Below, one piece after another: positions 7,580 to 16,453 of a stretch of 25,945 bases of DNA. Both the position numbers and the translations under genes were made by a program. The notes below the pieces were generated by a model that was not told the DNA's origin, searched no databases, and was given only the letters and a program-made list of their open reading frames with translations. Each line of letters starts with the position of its first letter. The first letter of the stretch is position 1. The stretch comes from Chloroflexota bacterium (GTDB lineage: Bacteria; Chloroflexota; Anaerolineae; Caldilineales; Caldilineaceae): positions 1 through 25,945 of the forward strand of contig QEUW01000157.1 in the NCBI GenBank assembly GCA_003577005.1, written 5' to 3'.

Positions 7580-10443
7580 GCTGCCGTTCCTTTCCACGCC
7601 GCCACCAGTTGCGAGACGGGGAGATCAACCAGGCCCTGCCCGTCAAAATGAATCACAAGCCGCGGCATCTGGGAGACTTCACCCAGGCGCACCAGCCGCT
7701 GGCCCAGAAAGTGGGCTTCCACGGCGCGCACATCCTCTGGCGCTACTTCGAGCAACAGCCGGCCATTGCTCTCGCTAAAGAGGATTTCGGTATTGGTCAG
7801 GCGCTCAGTCTCCAGCCGCCAGTTGCTGATATCGATCTCCGCACCCAGCCGGCCGGCGATGCACATTTCGGCCAACGCCACGGCCAAACCACCCTCGCTC
7901 AAGTCGTGGCAGGCTCGCACCCAGCCCTTGCGGATCGCCCCGTGGAGCAGCCGGTAGCGCCCCAGCGGCTCCGGGCGCAGACATGGCGGGTGCCCCCCCT
8001 CATAGCCGTGGAGCGCATAGAGCAGCGATCCGCCCAGTTCGGGCAGCGTCTCGCCCAGGAGCAAAAGCACATTGCCTGGCCGTTTCAGCGGCGAGGTGAC
8101 AGAGCGCTCCATCTCCGGCACAATGCCGATGGCCGAGATGAGCAGCGTGCCGGGGATAGGCTGGCCGTTGAACTCGTTGTTGAGGCTGTCCTTGCCGGAG
8201 ATAAAAGGCGCCCGATAGGCCAGTGCGCCGTCGTAACAGCCCTGGCACGCCCGCACCAGCGCGCCGAGCCGGTCGGGGTAGCGTGGGTTGCCCCAACAGA
8301 AATTGTCGAGGATGGCGATGCGGTCGGGGTCGGCGCCTACAGCCACGGCGTTGCGGAAGGCTTCGTCGATGGCGCTGACGGCCATGGCGTACGGGTCGCG
8401 CTTGCCGATCAACGGGTTGATGCCCACACTGAGGGCAAAGGCCATGTTGTGCTGCCAGGTGCCCAACGGTTTGAGCACTGCGGCGTCGGCCGGGCCATCC
8501 AACTGCGGGCCGACCAACGGGCGAACGAGCGTGCCGCCGCGCACCTCGTGGTCATAACGGCGGATGACCGCTTCCTTGCTGGCGACATTGGGGTGGGCCA
8601 ACAGTTGCAAGAGCGTGGTGTTGTAGTCGGTCACGGCGGGGAGCGGTTCGCTCGATAGAGATGGCTCCTGCCAGACAGCCGCCAGCGTGCGGCGGGGCAA
8701 CCCATCGTGCAAAAAGGACATGGGCAGTTCACCCACGATTTTACCCTGGTGGCGAACGCGCAAGGTCTCGTCGCCGGTAAAGGTCCCCAGTACTGAGATC
8801 TCCACATCCCACAGGTCAGCCAGTTCCTGCAAACGGGCCAGATTGGTGGGGGATACGGCCATCACCAGCCGTTCCTGCGCCTCCGAAAGCCAGATTTCCC
8901 AGGGGACCAGCCCGCCATACTTGAGAGAAACCCGCGCCAGGTCCACCTCGACGCCAACATCTGCCCCCATCTCGCCCACGGCCGAAGAGAAGCCGCCGGC
9001 GCCACAGTCGGTGATCGCCGTGTAGAGCGCCTCACCGCGCGCTGCTTCCACCAGTTCGATCAGCCCCTTCTCGGTGATAGGGTCGCCGATCTGGACGGCA
9101 CTGCCCGCCAGCTCGCTGGTCTCGTGGGTCAGCTCGGCGGAGGAAAAGGTAGCGCCGTGGATGCCGTCGCGCCCGGTGCGGCCTCCCAGCGCAACCACCA
9201 GATCGCCCGCGTGTGCGCCGGTGGGGTGGCTGCCATGTGGCAGCAGCCCGACACAGCCACAGAAGACCAGAGGATTCCCCAGGTAACCAGCGTCATAGAA
9301 GATGGCTCCGTTGGCAGTGGGCAGCCCGAGTTTGTTGCCATAATCGGCAATGCCGGCCACCACGCCGTCGGCGATCCGTTTTGGGTGAAGCACGCCCGCC
9401 GGCAACGCCTCGTGTGGATACTCCTGCGGCCCAAAACAGAGCACATCGGTGGTGGCAATGGGCCGGGCCGAGACGCCGAGAATATCGCGCACCACACCGC
9501 CCACGCCCGTGTTGGCCCCACCAAATGGCTCCAACGCCGAGGGGTGGTTGTGGGTTTCCACCTTGAAGGCCAGGTCATGCGTCTCGTCAAAGGCGATGAT
9601 GCCGGCGTTATCCACAAAGGCCGAACGCAGCCAGTCGGGGTTGATCGCCTCGGTGGCGGCGCGGAGATATTGCTTGAGCAGCCCATCCACCGTTTCGGCG
9701 CGGCGGGTGTTACCCTGCGCATCGCGCCAGGTAAAGTCGATCTGCGCCTTGAAAGTCTTGTGGACGCAATGTTCGGACCACGTCTGCGCCAACGTCTCCA
9801 GCTCCACATCAGTCGGTTCGCGCTGCGCTTCCTGATAATACTCCTGGATGGCGCGCATTTCATGCAGGTCGAGCGCCAGCAAGCGGTTGCGGCTCAGGGC
9901 GAGCAGCGCCTCATCATCGAGTGGAGTGATGGGGATGGTTTCCACGTGGTCGCTGGCTGCGACCTCTGCTGTGAACTGCGGTGTGATCGGGCCCACGCTG
10001 TAGTGCTGCACAGTCCCATTGCAGAGCAGTTGTCGCGCCAGGCGGTGCAGATCGTCGCTGCTCAGGTTGCCGCCGAGTTCGTAGCGGGTGCCGGTCGCCA
10101 CGGCGCATTCAGGCAAGCCAATCTCGACCATGCCGCGCGCCAGTTCACGCGCCGCCACATCGGTGACGCCGGGGCGCGGGGCGACTTCGATGATAGGGTA
10201 GCCATCCAAACCAGGCGCCTGTTCCTGGGCCAGGTTGAACCAGCGCACAGTTTGGGTGACGGGATCGACCAACAGAGCATCACAGAGTCGTCGAATTGCC
10301 TCTGGGCCTGGAGCTTCGGCCAGAAAATAGAGTTGGGTGATACGACAGTCGGTCAGGTCCGTTATCCCCAGGGCCTTGGCATTGCGGAGAATGCTCTGGC
10401 TGTGCGCATTGTTCGCGCTCCGCACTTCGATTCGTAGTGTCAT
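7576..10443 (-). CDS. purL: Phosphoribosylformylglycinamidine synthase subunit PurL with N-terminal PurS-like domains
   Basis: A 955-residue protein, longer than the usual small PurL (about 740 residues). Residues 1-75 look like PurS ([21 protein letters not shown]). Residues about 82-155 look like a second PurS-type unit ([26 protein letters not shown]). The PurL core follows: [17 protein letters not shown], the ATP/metal-binding [59 protein letters not shown] and [15 protein letters not shown]. It converts FGAR to FGAM with ATP, using ammonia from PurQ encoded directly downstream. No separate purS is seen here, in keeping with a fusion. The ATG at 10443 has no strong ribosome site; a sigma-70-like promoter lies just upstream. 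Confidence 0.95.
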   Translation of the reverse strand: MTLRIEVRSANNAHSQSILRNAKALGITDLTDCRITQLYFLAEAPGPEAIRRLCDALLVDPVTQTVRWFNLAQEQAPGLDGYPIIEVAPRPGVTDVAARELARGMVEIGLPECAVATGTRYELGGNLSSDDLHRLARQLLCNGTVQHYSVGPITPQFTAEVAASDHVETIPITPLDDEALLALSRNRLLALDLHEMRAIQEYYQEAQREPTDVELETLAQTWSEHCVHKTFKAQIDFTWRDAQGNTRRAETVDGLLKQYLRAATEAINPDWLRSAFVDNAGIIAFDETHDLAFKVETHNHPSALEPFGGANTGVGGVVRDILGVSARPIATTDVLCFGPQEYPHEALPAGVLHPKRIADGVVAGIADYGNKLGLPTANGAIFYDAGYLGNPLVFCGCVGLLPHGSHPTGAHAGDLVVALGGRTGRDGIHGATFSSAELTHETSELAGSAVQIGDPITEKGLIELVEAARGEALYTAITDCGAGGFSSAVGEMGADVGVEVDLARVSLKYGGLVPWEIWLSEAQERLVMAVSPTNLARLQELADLWDVEISVLGTFTGDETLRVRHQGKIVGELPMSFLHDGLPRRTLAAVWQEPSLSSEPLPAVTDYNTTLLQLLAHPNVASKEAVIRRYDHEVRGGTLVRPLVGPQLDGPADAAVLKPLGTWQHNMAFALSVGINPLIGKRDPYAMAVSAIDEAFRNAVAVGADPDRIAILDNFCWGNPRYPDRLGALVRACQGCYDGALAYRAPFISGKDSLNNEFNGQPIPGTLLISAIGIVPEMERSVTSPLKRPGNVLLLLGETLPELGGSLLYALHGYEGGHPPCLRPEPLGRYRLLHGAIRKGWVRACHDLSEGGLAVALAEMCIAGRLGAEIDISNWRLETERLTNTEILFSESNGRLLLEVAPEDVRAVEAHFLGQRLVRLGEVSQMPRLVIHFDGQGLVDLPVSQLVAAWKGTAA

Positions 10444-10831
10444 GCAAGTCTAGCTGCCTAGATTCGACAAAAGCGCATAAGTTTACCTCAAACATATCAT
10501 AGTTCCGACACCAATTCAAAAACAGGCAGCTCTACACGAATAAACGAGCATTGCAGAGTTCTCGCCAGAACCACAAGATTTGAACCAGCGACAGCATTTG
10601 ATAGAAAAGTGAGACTGTCGCCGACAGAATAAAGGAGGAAGATACCAGCTACTCTGGTATCCTTCGTGAAGCAACGCCGATGCCACTGGTTTTGCAAGGT
10701 GCTTCATTCAAAAGAAGGATGATACAATATTCAAACACAAGCAGACTATCCGGACTATACGTTTCAACGCCGATTGAGTGGCGGTTTCACGCTATGCGAG
10801 TTCATTCGATCATTCTAGGGGCAGATTGTGT
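10444..10831. other. AT-richer intergenic region between divergent purL and the phosphotransferase gene
   Basis: There is no convincing gene in these 388 bases. The stretch is clearly more AT-rich than its surroundings. It holds two short perfect inverted repeats: CTGTCG-C-CGACAG at 10615-10627, and GATACCA with its complement TGGTATC around a 7-base loop at 10641-10661. Between them is AAAGGAGG, a full Shine-Dalgarno match at about 10632 with no start codon at a usable distance. A TACAAT at 10723 could be a -10 box for the phosphotransferase gene, but no good -35 goes with it. A T-arm-like stretch near 10570 does not fold as a tRNA. Confidence 0.5.
10491..10519 (-). promoter_or_regulatory. 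Possible sigma-70-like promoter for purLQ
   Basis: On the minus strand TTGAAT (10519-10514) and TATGTT (10496-10491) are separated by 17 bases and lie about 50 bases ahead of the purL start. Each box matches consensus in four positions. This is a weak motif call, and no purine operator is recognised. Confidence 0.3.
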
Positions 10832-11710
10832 ATGACATCACAGCTAGATGACGCTGGTTCTTTTCAGCGTGCGGTGGACGCACTCTCAGACCAACTTGGG
10901 AAACGCTTCGTGCTGGGCGAGATACTCGGCGGGCAGCACCTCGGCGCGCGGGCCGTTGTGGCAGAAGACGGGACGCGCGGTGTGCTCAAGGTGTCCGACG
11001 ATGCCTATCGGAGTGTCGTCGAATACGCAGTGCGCTTGACCGGGCAACTCCGCGCAGCCGGGTATCCTGCTCCTCGCCCGTTGCATCATGGTCCCATGCC
11101 AGGCGGCTACTTCTATCTGCAAGAGCGGGCGCCCGGGCGACCAATGCGGGCGGGCGGTGTGTGGCGCGAGCTGGACGCAGATGAGCTCGCAGTTCTGCTT
11201 CGCGTACTAGACTGCCACTCCGCACTAGCCCCGAGCGTTGCGCACGACTGGTCGAAACGCGTCGAAGAGGTCGCGTTGTATCAACAGCGCGAGTGGACCG
11301 TGGTCGCACGGAGCCAGCTTCCCGTTGTGCAGAAGCTGCTTGAAGCGTGCGAACGCCGCGTCGCGGGCCTCAGCGATCCGGCACTGAGGCATAACGACCT
11401 CGTGATCGGCGACTTTGGTCCCCACAACGTCCTCGTCGACGACGAAGGCCGCGTCACCGCCGTCGTGGATCTTGAAAGTGCAGGTCGGGGTGATCGTGTG
11501 ATCGACGCAGTTGGGCTGCTGTATATGGTCAAGCCACATCTAATAGGTGTCGTGCGCGATGCGGCGCTGAAGATCGCCAGTCCTGAGGCGTTGGCGGTTT
11601 GCGGCGTCTATTGGATCGTCCGTCGGTTGTGCATCGGGATCAGGACCGACGACGAGAACCTGCGGCCCGCGGCGGAGCAGATGCTGGCCTGCTTCGACAT
11701 GCTGAGTTGA
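10832..11710 (+). CDS. APH/aminoglycoside-phosphotransferase-fold kinase, substrate unknown
   Basis: A 292-residue protein with the APH/choline-kinase fold (PF01636). The N-lobe carries a likely ATP-binding lysine in GVLKVSDDAY (K53), then YFYLQERAPGRPM as a hinge-like stretch. The catalytic loop is LRHNDLVIGDFGPHNVLVDD, with catalytic Asp194 and Asn199, and the metal aspartate is in TAVVDLESAGRGDRVID (D213). Aligned on GDFGPHN, the usual histidine of HGDxxxxN is isoleucine (I192); an HND lies five residues earlier. The ATG at 10832 follows AGGGG by about ten bases; an upstream GTG at 10778 has no such support. It stands alone on the plus strand after an AT-rich gap, which would fit acquired DNA, and a terminator follows at 11778. 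Resistance is not implied, since many relatives phosphorylate small metabolites. Confidence 0.82.
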   Translation: MTSQLDDAGSFQRAVDALSDQLGKRFVLGEILGGQHLGARAVVAEDGTRGVLKVSDDAYRSVVEYAVRLTGQLRAAGYPAPRPLHHGPMPGGYFYLQERAPGRPMRAGGVWRELDADELAVLLRVLDCHSALAPSVAHDWSKRVEEVALYQQREWTVVARSQLPVVQKLLEACERRVAGLSDPALRHNDLVIGDFGPHNVLVDDEGRVTAVVDLESAGRGDRVIDAVGLLYMVKPHLIGVVRDAALKIASPEALAVCGVYWIVRRLCIGIRTDDENLRPAAEQMLACFDMLS

Positions 11711-11757
11711 TGAGAGCGCACTGCCGGGTAGAAGATAGTCGATGCAGGCGGTCACGG

Positions 11758-12321
11758 TCAACGCTCGTGAGCATCCTCAGCCCTGTACCAGGGCTGTTTT
11801 ACCTCAATGTCCCCAAAAACAGTCAAACAATTCAGTTTGATCCTGCGCTCCGCCTGCTCATAGCCGAGGCTCTTCAGCTGTATGTCACCGAGAAAACTAC
11901 TTCGTTTCCGGTCGCCGAGGGTCACATCGGTGGCGATGCCACTCGCTGAGACAGCGACGCCGACTCCCGCAGGCACGCGCATTTCAAAATCGCCAAAAAC
12001 CGAGTAGAAATGCAAACGGGTTTCGCCCGGTGGCAGATCGGCTCTTGTCATATCGAGGTCGATGTCACCAAAAATCGTCCAGAACTCCTCGTTGCGCACC
12101 GGCCAGACACCCTCCCGGTCCACATCACCAAACAGATGCATCGTCACAGCACGATCCGAACTGACCAACTGGGGCCTGACAATCCACCAAACACCGATCA
12201 AGATCAAGAGCATCGGCCAGCAGAACGCACCGATACCAATATCGAACAATGTGCTGAACAGAAAGAGTACGCCTAGCCCCACCAGAATGACACCGAGAAC
12301 AAGTTGACTTTGGTTGCGCAT
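11758..12321 (-). CDS. LiaF-like membrane protein (cell-wall-active antibiotic response family)
   Basis: A 187-residue protein. Two hydrophobic helices (about 7-27 and 31-48, LVLGVILVGLGVLFLFSTLF and CWPMLLILIGVWWIV) are followed by a beta-rich domain with repeated 'FGD' turns: HLFGDVD, TIFGDIDLDMTRADLPPGE, SVFGDFEMRVPAGVGV, FLGDIQ and TVFGDIEVKQPW. This is the pattern of the LiaF/YvqF C-terminal domain (PF09922), known in Firmicutes as an inhibitor of the LiaRS cell-envelope two-component system. The ATG at 12321 has AGGA six bases upstream; a GTG nine codons earlier is less likely. It is divergent from a LiaS-type kinase, which supports a link, but no LiaR regulator lies in the window. Its last codons overlap a plus-strand terminator hairpin. 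Confidence 0.82.
   Translation of the reverse strand: MRNQSQLVLGVILVGLGVLFLFSTLFDIGIGAFCWPMLLILIGVWWIVRPQLVSSDRAVTMHLFGDVDREGVWPVRNEEFWTIFGDIDLDMTRADLPPGETRLHFYSVFGDFEMRVPAGVGVAVSASGIATDVTLGDRKRSSFLGDIQLKSLGYEQAERRIKLNCLTVFGDIEVKQPWYRAEDAHER
11778..11800 (+). terminator. Rho-independent terminator of the phosphotransferase gene
   Basis: CAGCCCTG, a 3-base loop, CAGGGCTG and TTTT form an 8-bp perfect stem with a short T-tail, 68 bases after the phosphotransferase stop. It lies inside the 3' end of the convergent LiaF-like gene, where it encodes PWYRAE on the other strand. Confidence 0.7.
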
Positions 12322-12474
12322 TGGAATCCTATTCAAGACTCGTCTCACAAAGGCTTGGCAAGTTTGACAGTTTGCTCTACACTTACGCTGTGGGATACCT
12401 ACTCAAAATCTCGTACGGTTCTGGTTATCAATCGTATCTGACCAGTTGGAGACTTTTCGATAGGCGCTACTACA

Positions 12475-13674
12475 ATGTCGGTGGAGAGAGAGGAAGTTAG
12501 CAACCGGCTGCACCGTGAATTGAGTATCCTCAACACCATCGCCCAGGCGCTCAACCGCTCGGTCGATCTGAATGAGGCGCTGCACACGACTCTGGCGCAG
12601 GTGGCCGACCTGTTCGACCTGCACACCGGCTGGATCTGGCTGCTCAATGAGCAGACGGGCGAATCGTACCTGGCTGCGGCGCAAAATCTCCCGCCCGCGC
12701 TGGCCGATGACCCCACCAGTATGGAGGGGAGCTGTTATTGCCTCGACTCTTATCGCGAAGGGGATCTGGAGGGGGCGGCCAATATCAACGTCATTACCTG
12801 TACGCGGCTCGCGGGCCTGATGGCCGGCACCGAGGGGCTGCGCTACCATGCCAGCGTGCCGCTCTATGCCCACGGCAAGGAGATCGGTGTGCTCAATGTC
12901 GCCAGCCGGGACTGGCGCCAGCTTTCGTCTGATGACCTGCGCCTGCTCTACACGGTGGGGGACATGCTGGGGATTGCGGTGGAGCGCGCCCGGCTCTTTG
13001 CGGCCAGCGCCCAATTGGGCGCCCTGGAAGAGCGCAACCGCATCGCCCGCGAAATTCACGACACGCTGGCACAGGGTCTCTCGGCCATTGCGCTACAACT
13101 GGAGACAGCCGACGCATTGCTCGCCGCCCAAACCCAGTTGGACCGGGCGCAGCGGGCAGTGCAGCAGGCGCTCACCCTGACACGCAGCAATCTGGAGGAG
13201 GCACGGCGCTCGGTGCTTGATCTGCGTGCGGCGCCGCTCGAGGGGCGCACCCTGGCGGCGGCACTCGAATCCTTGACCTTGAGCGCGGCCGGGCAGTGGG
13301 GTCTGCAAGCAGAATTTTCCGCGGTCGGCGGGAGCCATCCACTGCCGGTGGCGGTTGAGGCCGGGGTTTACCGTATTGCGCAGGAGGCGCTCAATAATGT
13401 CTGCGCCCATGCCCAGGCGCGCCATCTCTACGTCAATCTCGTAACGACGCCTGAACGTGTCCATCTGACAATTGAAGACGATGGCCGCGGCTTTGACGAA
13501 ACCGCCGTCGAACAAAACCGCTATGGCATCTTAGGGATGAACGAACGAGTCAAACTGCTGGGTGGCGAACTGCGCATCGATAGCACGCCAGGGGTGGGAA
13601 CGACTGTAGAAGTGGATGTGCCGTTGGCCAGGCAAGACTCAGCGCAAAACCAGCGGAATGTAGGCAGTATGTGA
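12475..13674 (+). CDS. GAF-domain sensor histidine kinase, NarL/LiaS-type (HisKA_3)
   Basis: A 399-residue cytoplasmic kinase with no membrane segment. A short N-terminal helix leads into a GAF domain (about 30-172). The dimerisation/phosphoacceptor domain of the HisKA_3 class follows, with His195 in [20 protein letters not shown]. The HATPase domain shows [22 protein letters not shown] and [19 protein letters not shown]. Kinases of this class pair with LuxR/NarL-type regulators; none is encoded next to it. It is divergent from the LiaF-like gene (153 bases between starts), so the two may form a LiaF-LiaS-like envelope-stress pair. The ATG at 12475 has only a weak TAGG ribosome site. Its 3' end overlaps the convergent protease gene by 36 bases. 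Confidence 0.9.
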   Translation: MSVEREEVSNRLHRELSILNTIAQALNRSVDLNEALHTTLAQVADLFDLHTGWIWLLNEQTGESYLAAAQNLPPALADDPTSMEGSCYCLDSYREGDLEGAANINVITCTRLAGLMAGTEGLRYHASVPLYAHGKEIGVLNVASRDWRQLSSDDLRLLYTVGDMLGIAVERARLFAASAQLGALEERNRIAREIHDTLAQGLSAIALQLETADALLAAQTQLDRAQRAVQQALTLTRSNLEEARRSVLDLRAAPLEGRTLAAALESLTLSAAGQWGLQAEFSAVGGSHPLPVAVEAGVYRIAQEALNNVCAHAQARHLYVNLVTTPERVHLTIEDDGRGFDETAVEQNRYGILGMNERVKLLGGELRIDSTPGVGTTVEVDVPLARQDSAQNQRNVGSM

Positions 13675-16335
13675 TTTGCTCACCTCAGGCGGTTGTAGCG
13701 CATACTGTCCGGCAGGCGCGGCATCCAACGGCACGCTTGGTGCGGTCCGCAACGGCTTGGCCGGGTCATTGGTCAGGTTGGTTCCACGGGTAGCTGTGGC
13801 GCTCGCCGGTGCAATGTCGACCGCTAGGACAAAATCAGTTGTGCTGTAGCCGTCGATCTCGAGCTGATAGCTTCCGCTTATCGGCGCCGTTATCGCCAAT
13901 TCATCCACTTCGGCGCCGCTCTGGTTGCTCACCCACGGCGGGCGTGTTTCATGATCCGGCGCCCAGAGATAAAGATCGGGGTCGCCCTGTGTTGGCGTCA
14001 CCTGAATGTGGAGTTGAGCGCCAGCTTCCAACGCAAAACGGTAGATAAGGGTATCACCGGCAGCCAGCCCAATCAACGGCGGGATATGGTTGACAGCAGC
14101 TCGCTGCGGCGCCACCGAGATATTGCTGGCGTGGTCGGCGGCCCAGACTTGAAGATAGGCGATGCCAGGCGCGGCGGACAGATGCAACGGATAGGTTGCG
14201 CCCTGTTTGTCCTCTGCATCGTACGGCAACCATACCCCGCTCTCATGGAGTGGAAGCCAGCTGTCCGCCTCTTGATCCCAACGATACTCAAGCAAGAAAA
14301 CATGTGACACCCCACTGGCAGAGACGCCTGCGTCGGCGGCGAGGACTGTGGCAGTCACCCACTGGTGTATTGTCAGTGGCGACCCTTCGTTGAGGGTAAA
14401 GTCGACCACGCTGGGCGGTTGGCTGTCCGCATGAGGCGGGAACACAGTCACCGTGCGCTGCACAAGGTTGTTTGTTTCGTCCGTTTCGGGCGTCTGGTTA
14501 TCCGGGTCGATGAGGGCATAGATTTCAACGACGCCGGTCGCATCTGGCAGCCATGAGACGCCGCCCGTGCTTGCGGAGCCGCCTGCCAGGACAGGAATTA
14601 CTGCCTCGCCGATCACGAGCCCACCAGCCGCTGGATCGCCCTCGAAGAAGCGCACTGGAATGTCAGTAAGCGGCTGCGGTCCGCCCGTACGATGGATTGG
14701 TAAACCTAGCTGGGCTGCAACACCCTGGCGAGGTGGTTGGGGGTTCAGCCACAATTCGTGGGCAAAACCGGCCAGGTCATCCAGCGCTGGCGTATCGCTG
14801 GTTGCGGTCGCCGTCGGGGTAGGGCTGGCTGTGGATGTGACTAACGGCGTTGTTGTTGGAGTGGGCGTCTCGTGTGGCGTCAGGCTGGGGGATTGTGTCG
14901 GCCACGGGGTCTCGGTCGCCGTCGGCGTTGCCATATCCGTCGGTGTAGGAGTGTTTGTCGGGCTAGGAGTCGCCGTGGCCGTCGCGGTGTTGGAGGGTAT
15001 GGCAGTTGGTGTCGCTGTCCCCCCAAACCAACTGTAGAGTAGGCGGTCTGGTGAGCCGGCGCCGAGTCCGGTCAGCCGCCCGGTTGTGGCCTGGTCGAGA
15101 ATCGCCGCCGCGGCCAGGTCCGGCACCGGGCTCTCTTGTCCCTCCAAGTAGAGCGCAGCTACACCGGCCACATGGGGCGCCGCCATTGAAGTCCCACTCA
15201 TGAGGATGGTGTCAGTATCGCTGAGAATGTACGCCGACGCAATATTCACCCCGGGGGCAAAGAGATCGACGCAGCCACCAAAATTGGAAAAGGCCGCCCG
15301 CCGGTCAAGGCCGTCTGCTGCGCCGACCGTGAGCGCCTCGGGCACCCGCGCGGGCGAATCTTCACAGGCGTCGGCGCTATCGTTACCGGCCGCCACCACA
15401 TAGACCAGACCGGCGGCAACCGAATTGCGCACCGCACTATCCAACAACGAGGAAGCGTCACCGCCAAGGCTCATGTTGACGACAGCGGGGCTGCTATAAT
15501 TTTCCATCACCCAGTCGATGCCGGCAATCACCCCTGAAATTGGGCCGTTGCCGTTACAGTCGAGGACGCGGACCACATGCAGTGTCACTGCTTTGGCAAC
15601 ACCGTAGGTTGCACCACCTACCGTACCCGCCACATGGGTGCCATGTCCATGGCAATCCTCAATTCCTCGCCCGTCATTGATGGCATCAAAACTGGCGCCT
15701 ATCCTGCCGGCGAACTCGGTATGGGTGGTGCGAATGCCCGTATCCAGGACATAGACATGGACACCAGCACCCGTACGGTGATACGCGTAGCTGTCATCGA
15801 GAGGCAGATCGCGCTGGTCAAGCCGGTCAAGCCCCCAAGGGGCCGGCGACTGAAGGTCGGTGATGGAGATGATGCGGTCAAGTTCAATGGCGGCGATACG
15901 CGGGTCGGTGGCAAGTGCTGCGACTGCGCCAGCGGGCAGCGAAACAGCCAGCCCCTGGAGCGCATGGCGGTAGGTATAGTGAACGGTTGCTCCGTAATCG
16001 GCAATCAGTTGGGTTGCAATCGTGGTGGCGGTGACGGCACTGCTCTCTTGGGGGAACACTGCGCCTACGTCCGCCCCCTTCAAAAGGATAATATAACGTC
16101 CTGCGGCGGCGTCCGTCTGGATTTCCGCATTGGTTGGCGAAGACAAGAAAAGCGCCGCCGGTGGGGGCTCGTCCTGCGCCAGCCCCGCATCTACCAGGCG
16201 GATGAGCAACAGGGCAAAAATAAGGACGACCCACAGCAGGGTCCGGAACAGAGCAGCCTGTCGTGGGAGGCGCTGACCCGTAGAGGCCACAGCTAGAAGC
16301 AGAACCCGGTAAACATCTGCAAGCCTTCTCCGCAT
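13639..16335 (-). CDS. Secreted subtilisin-like serine protease (S8) with CARDB and PPC domains
   Basis: An 898-residue exoprotease. A signal/anchor helix ([21 protein letters not shown]) precedes an I9-type propeptide ([11 protein letters not shown]...[16 protein letters not shown]). The S8 catalytic domain (about 165-410) has the full triad: Asp198 in [14 protein letters not shown], His231 in GHGTHVAG and Ser383 in [17 protein letters not shown], with the oxyanion Asn318 in VAAGNDS. A Thr/Pro-rich linker of about 80 residues follows, then a CARDB-like domain ([17 protein letters not shown]), an Ig-like stretch, and a pre-peptidase C-terminal domain ([24 protein letters not shown]). The protein ends in AYIPLVLR, a tail seen on many Chloroflexota exported proteins; its function is not known to me. 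ATG 16335 is preferred because the basic N-terminus leads into the helix; 16377 is possible. It probably degrades extracellular protein. Confidence 0.92.
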   Translation of the reverse strand: MRRRLADVYRVLLLAVASTGQRLPRQAALFRTLLWVVLIFALLLIRLVDAGLAQDEPPPAALFLSSPTNAEIQTDAAAGRYIILLKGADVGAVFPQESSAVTATTIATQLIADYGATVHYTYRHALQGLAVSLPAGAVAALATDPRIAAIELDRIISITDLQSPAPWGLDRLDQRDLPLDDSYAYHRTGAGVHVYVLDTGIRTTHTEFAGRIGASFDAINDGRGIEDCHGHGTHVAGTVGGATYGVAKAVTLHVVRVLDCNGNGPISGVIAGIDWVMENYSSPAVVNMSLGGDASSLLDSAVRNSVAAGLVYVVAAGNDSADACEDSPARVPEALTVGAADGLDRRAAFSNFGGCVDLFAPGVNIASAYILSDTDTILMSGTSMAAPHVAGVAALYLEGQESPVPDLAAAAILDQATTGRLTGLGAGSPDRLLYSWFGGTATPTAIPSNTATATATPSPTNTPTPTDMATPTATETPWPTQSPSLTPHETPTPTTTPLVTSTASPTPTATATSDTPALDDLAGFAHELWLNPQPPRQGVAAQLGLPIHRTGGPQPLTDIPVRFFEGDPAAGGLVIGEAVIPVLAGGSASTGGVSWLPDATGVVEIYALIDPDNQTPETDETNNLVQRTVTVFPPHADSQPPSVVDFTLNEGSPLTIHQWVTATVLAADAGVSASGVSHVFLLEYRWDQEADSWLPLHESGVWLPYDAEDKQGATYPLHLSAAPGIAYLQVWAADHASNISVAPQRAAVNHIPPLIGLAAGDTLIYRFALEAGAQLHIQVTPTQGDPDLYLWAPDHETRPPWVSNQSGAEVDELAITAPISGSYQLEIDGYSTTDFVLAVDIAPASATATRGTNLTNDPAKPLRTAPSVPLDAAPAGQYALQPPEVSKSHTAYIPLVLR

Positions 16336-16453
16336 GGAGATAGTGTAGCACCAATGCGCACCGTTGTATACGGACATCTGGCCTGCAATTTTGCGACGAT
16401 TGTCGCTGCATTATCATGCAAGAGGATGATGGAAAGCCTAGCCTTCGGTAGAG

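Noticed and set aside
7492..8658. Long plus-strand open frame opposite purL, and another at 9124-10437
   Set aside because: Both are antisense to the well-supported purL; the composition is typical of shadow frames and no domain is visible.
10555..10600. tRNA-like T-arm on the minus strand (GGTTCAAATC with a 3'-like tail)
   Set aside because: The 5-bp T-stem does not pair properly (GCTGG against CTTGT) and no anticodon arm, D-arm or matching acceptor strand is present upstream.
12364..12369. Consensus -35 box TTGACA in the LiaF/kinase divergent gap
   Set aside because: No acceptable -10 box lies 16-18 bases downstream, so a promoter cannot be supported.
14780..15030. Repetitive DNA opposite the Thr/Pro-rich region of the protease, resembling a repeat array
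   Set aside because: It is explained by the codons of the TPT/TAT linker; there is no fixed period or spacer, so it is neither CRISPR nor part of the heptamer family.
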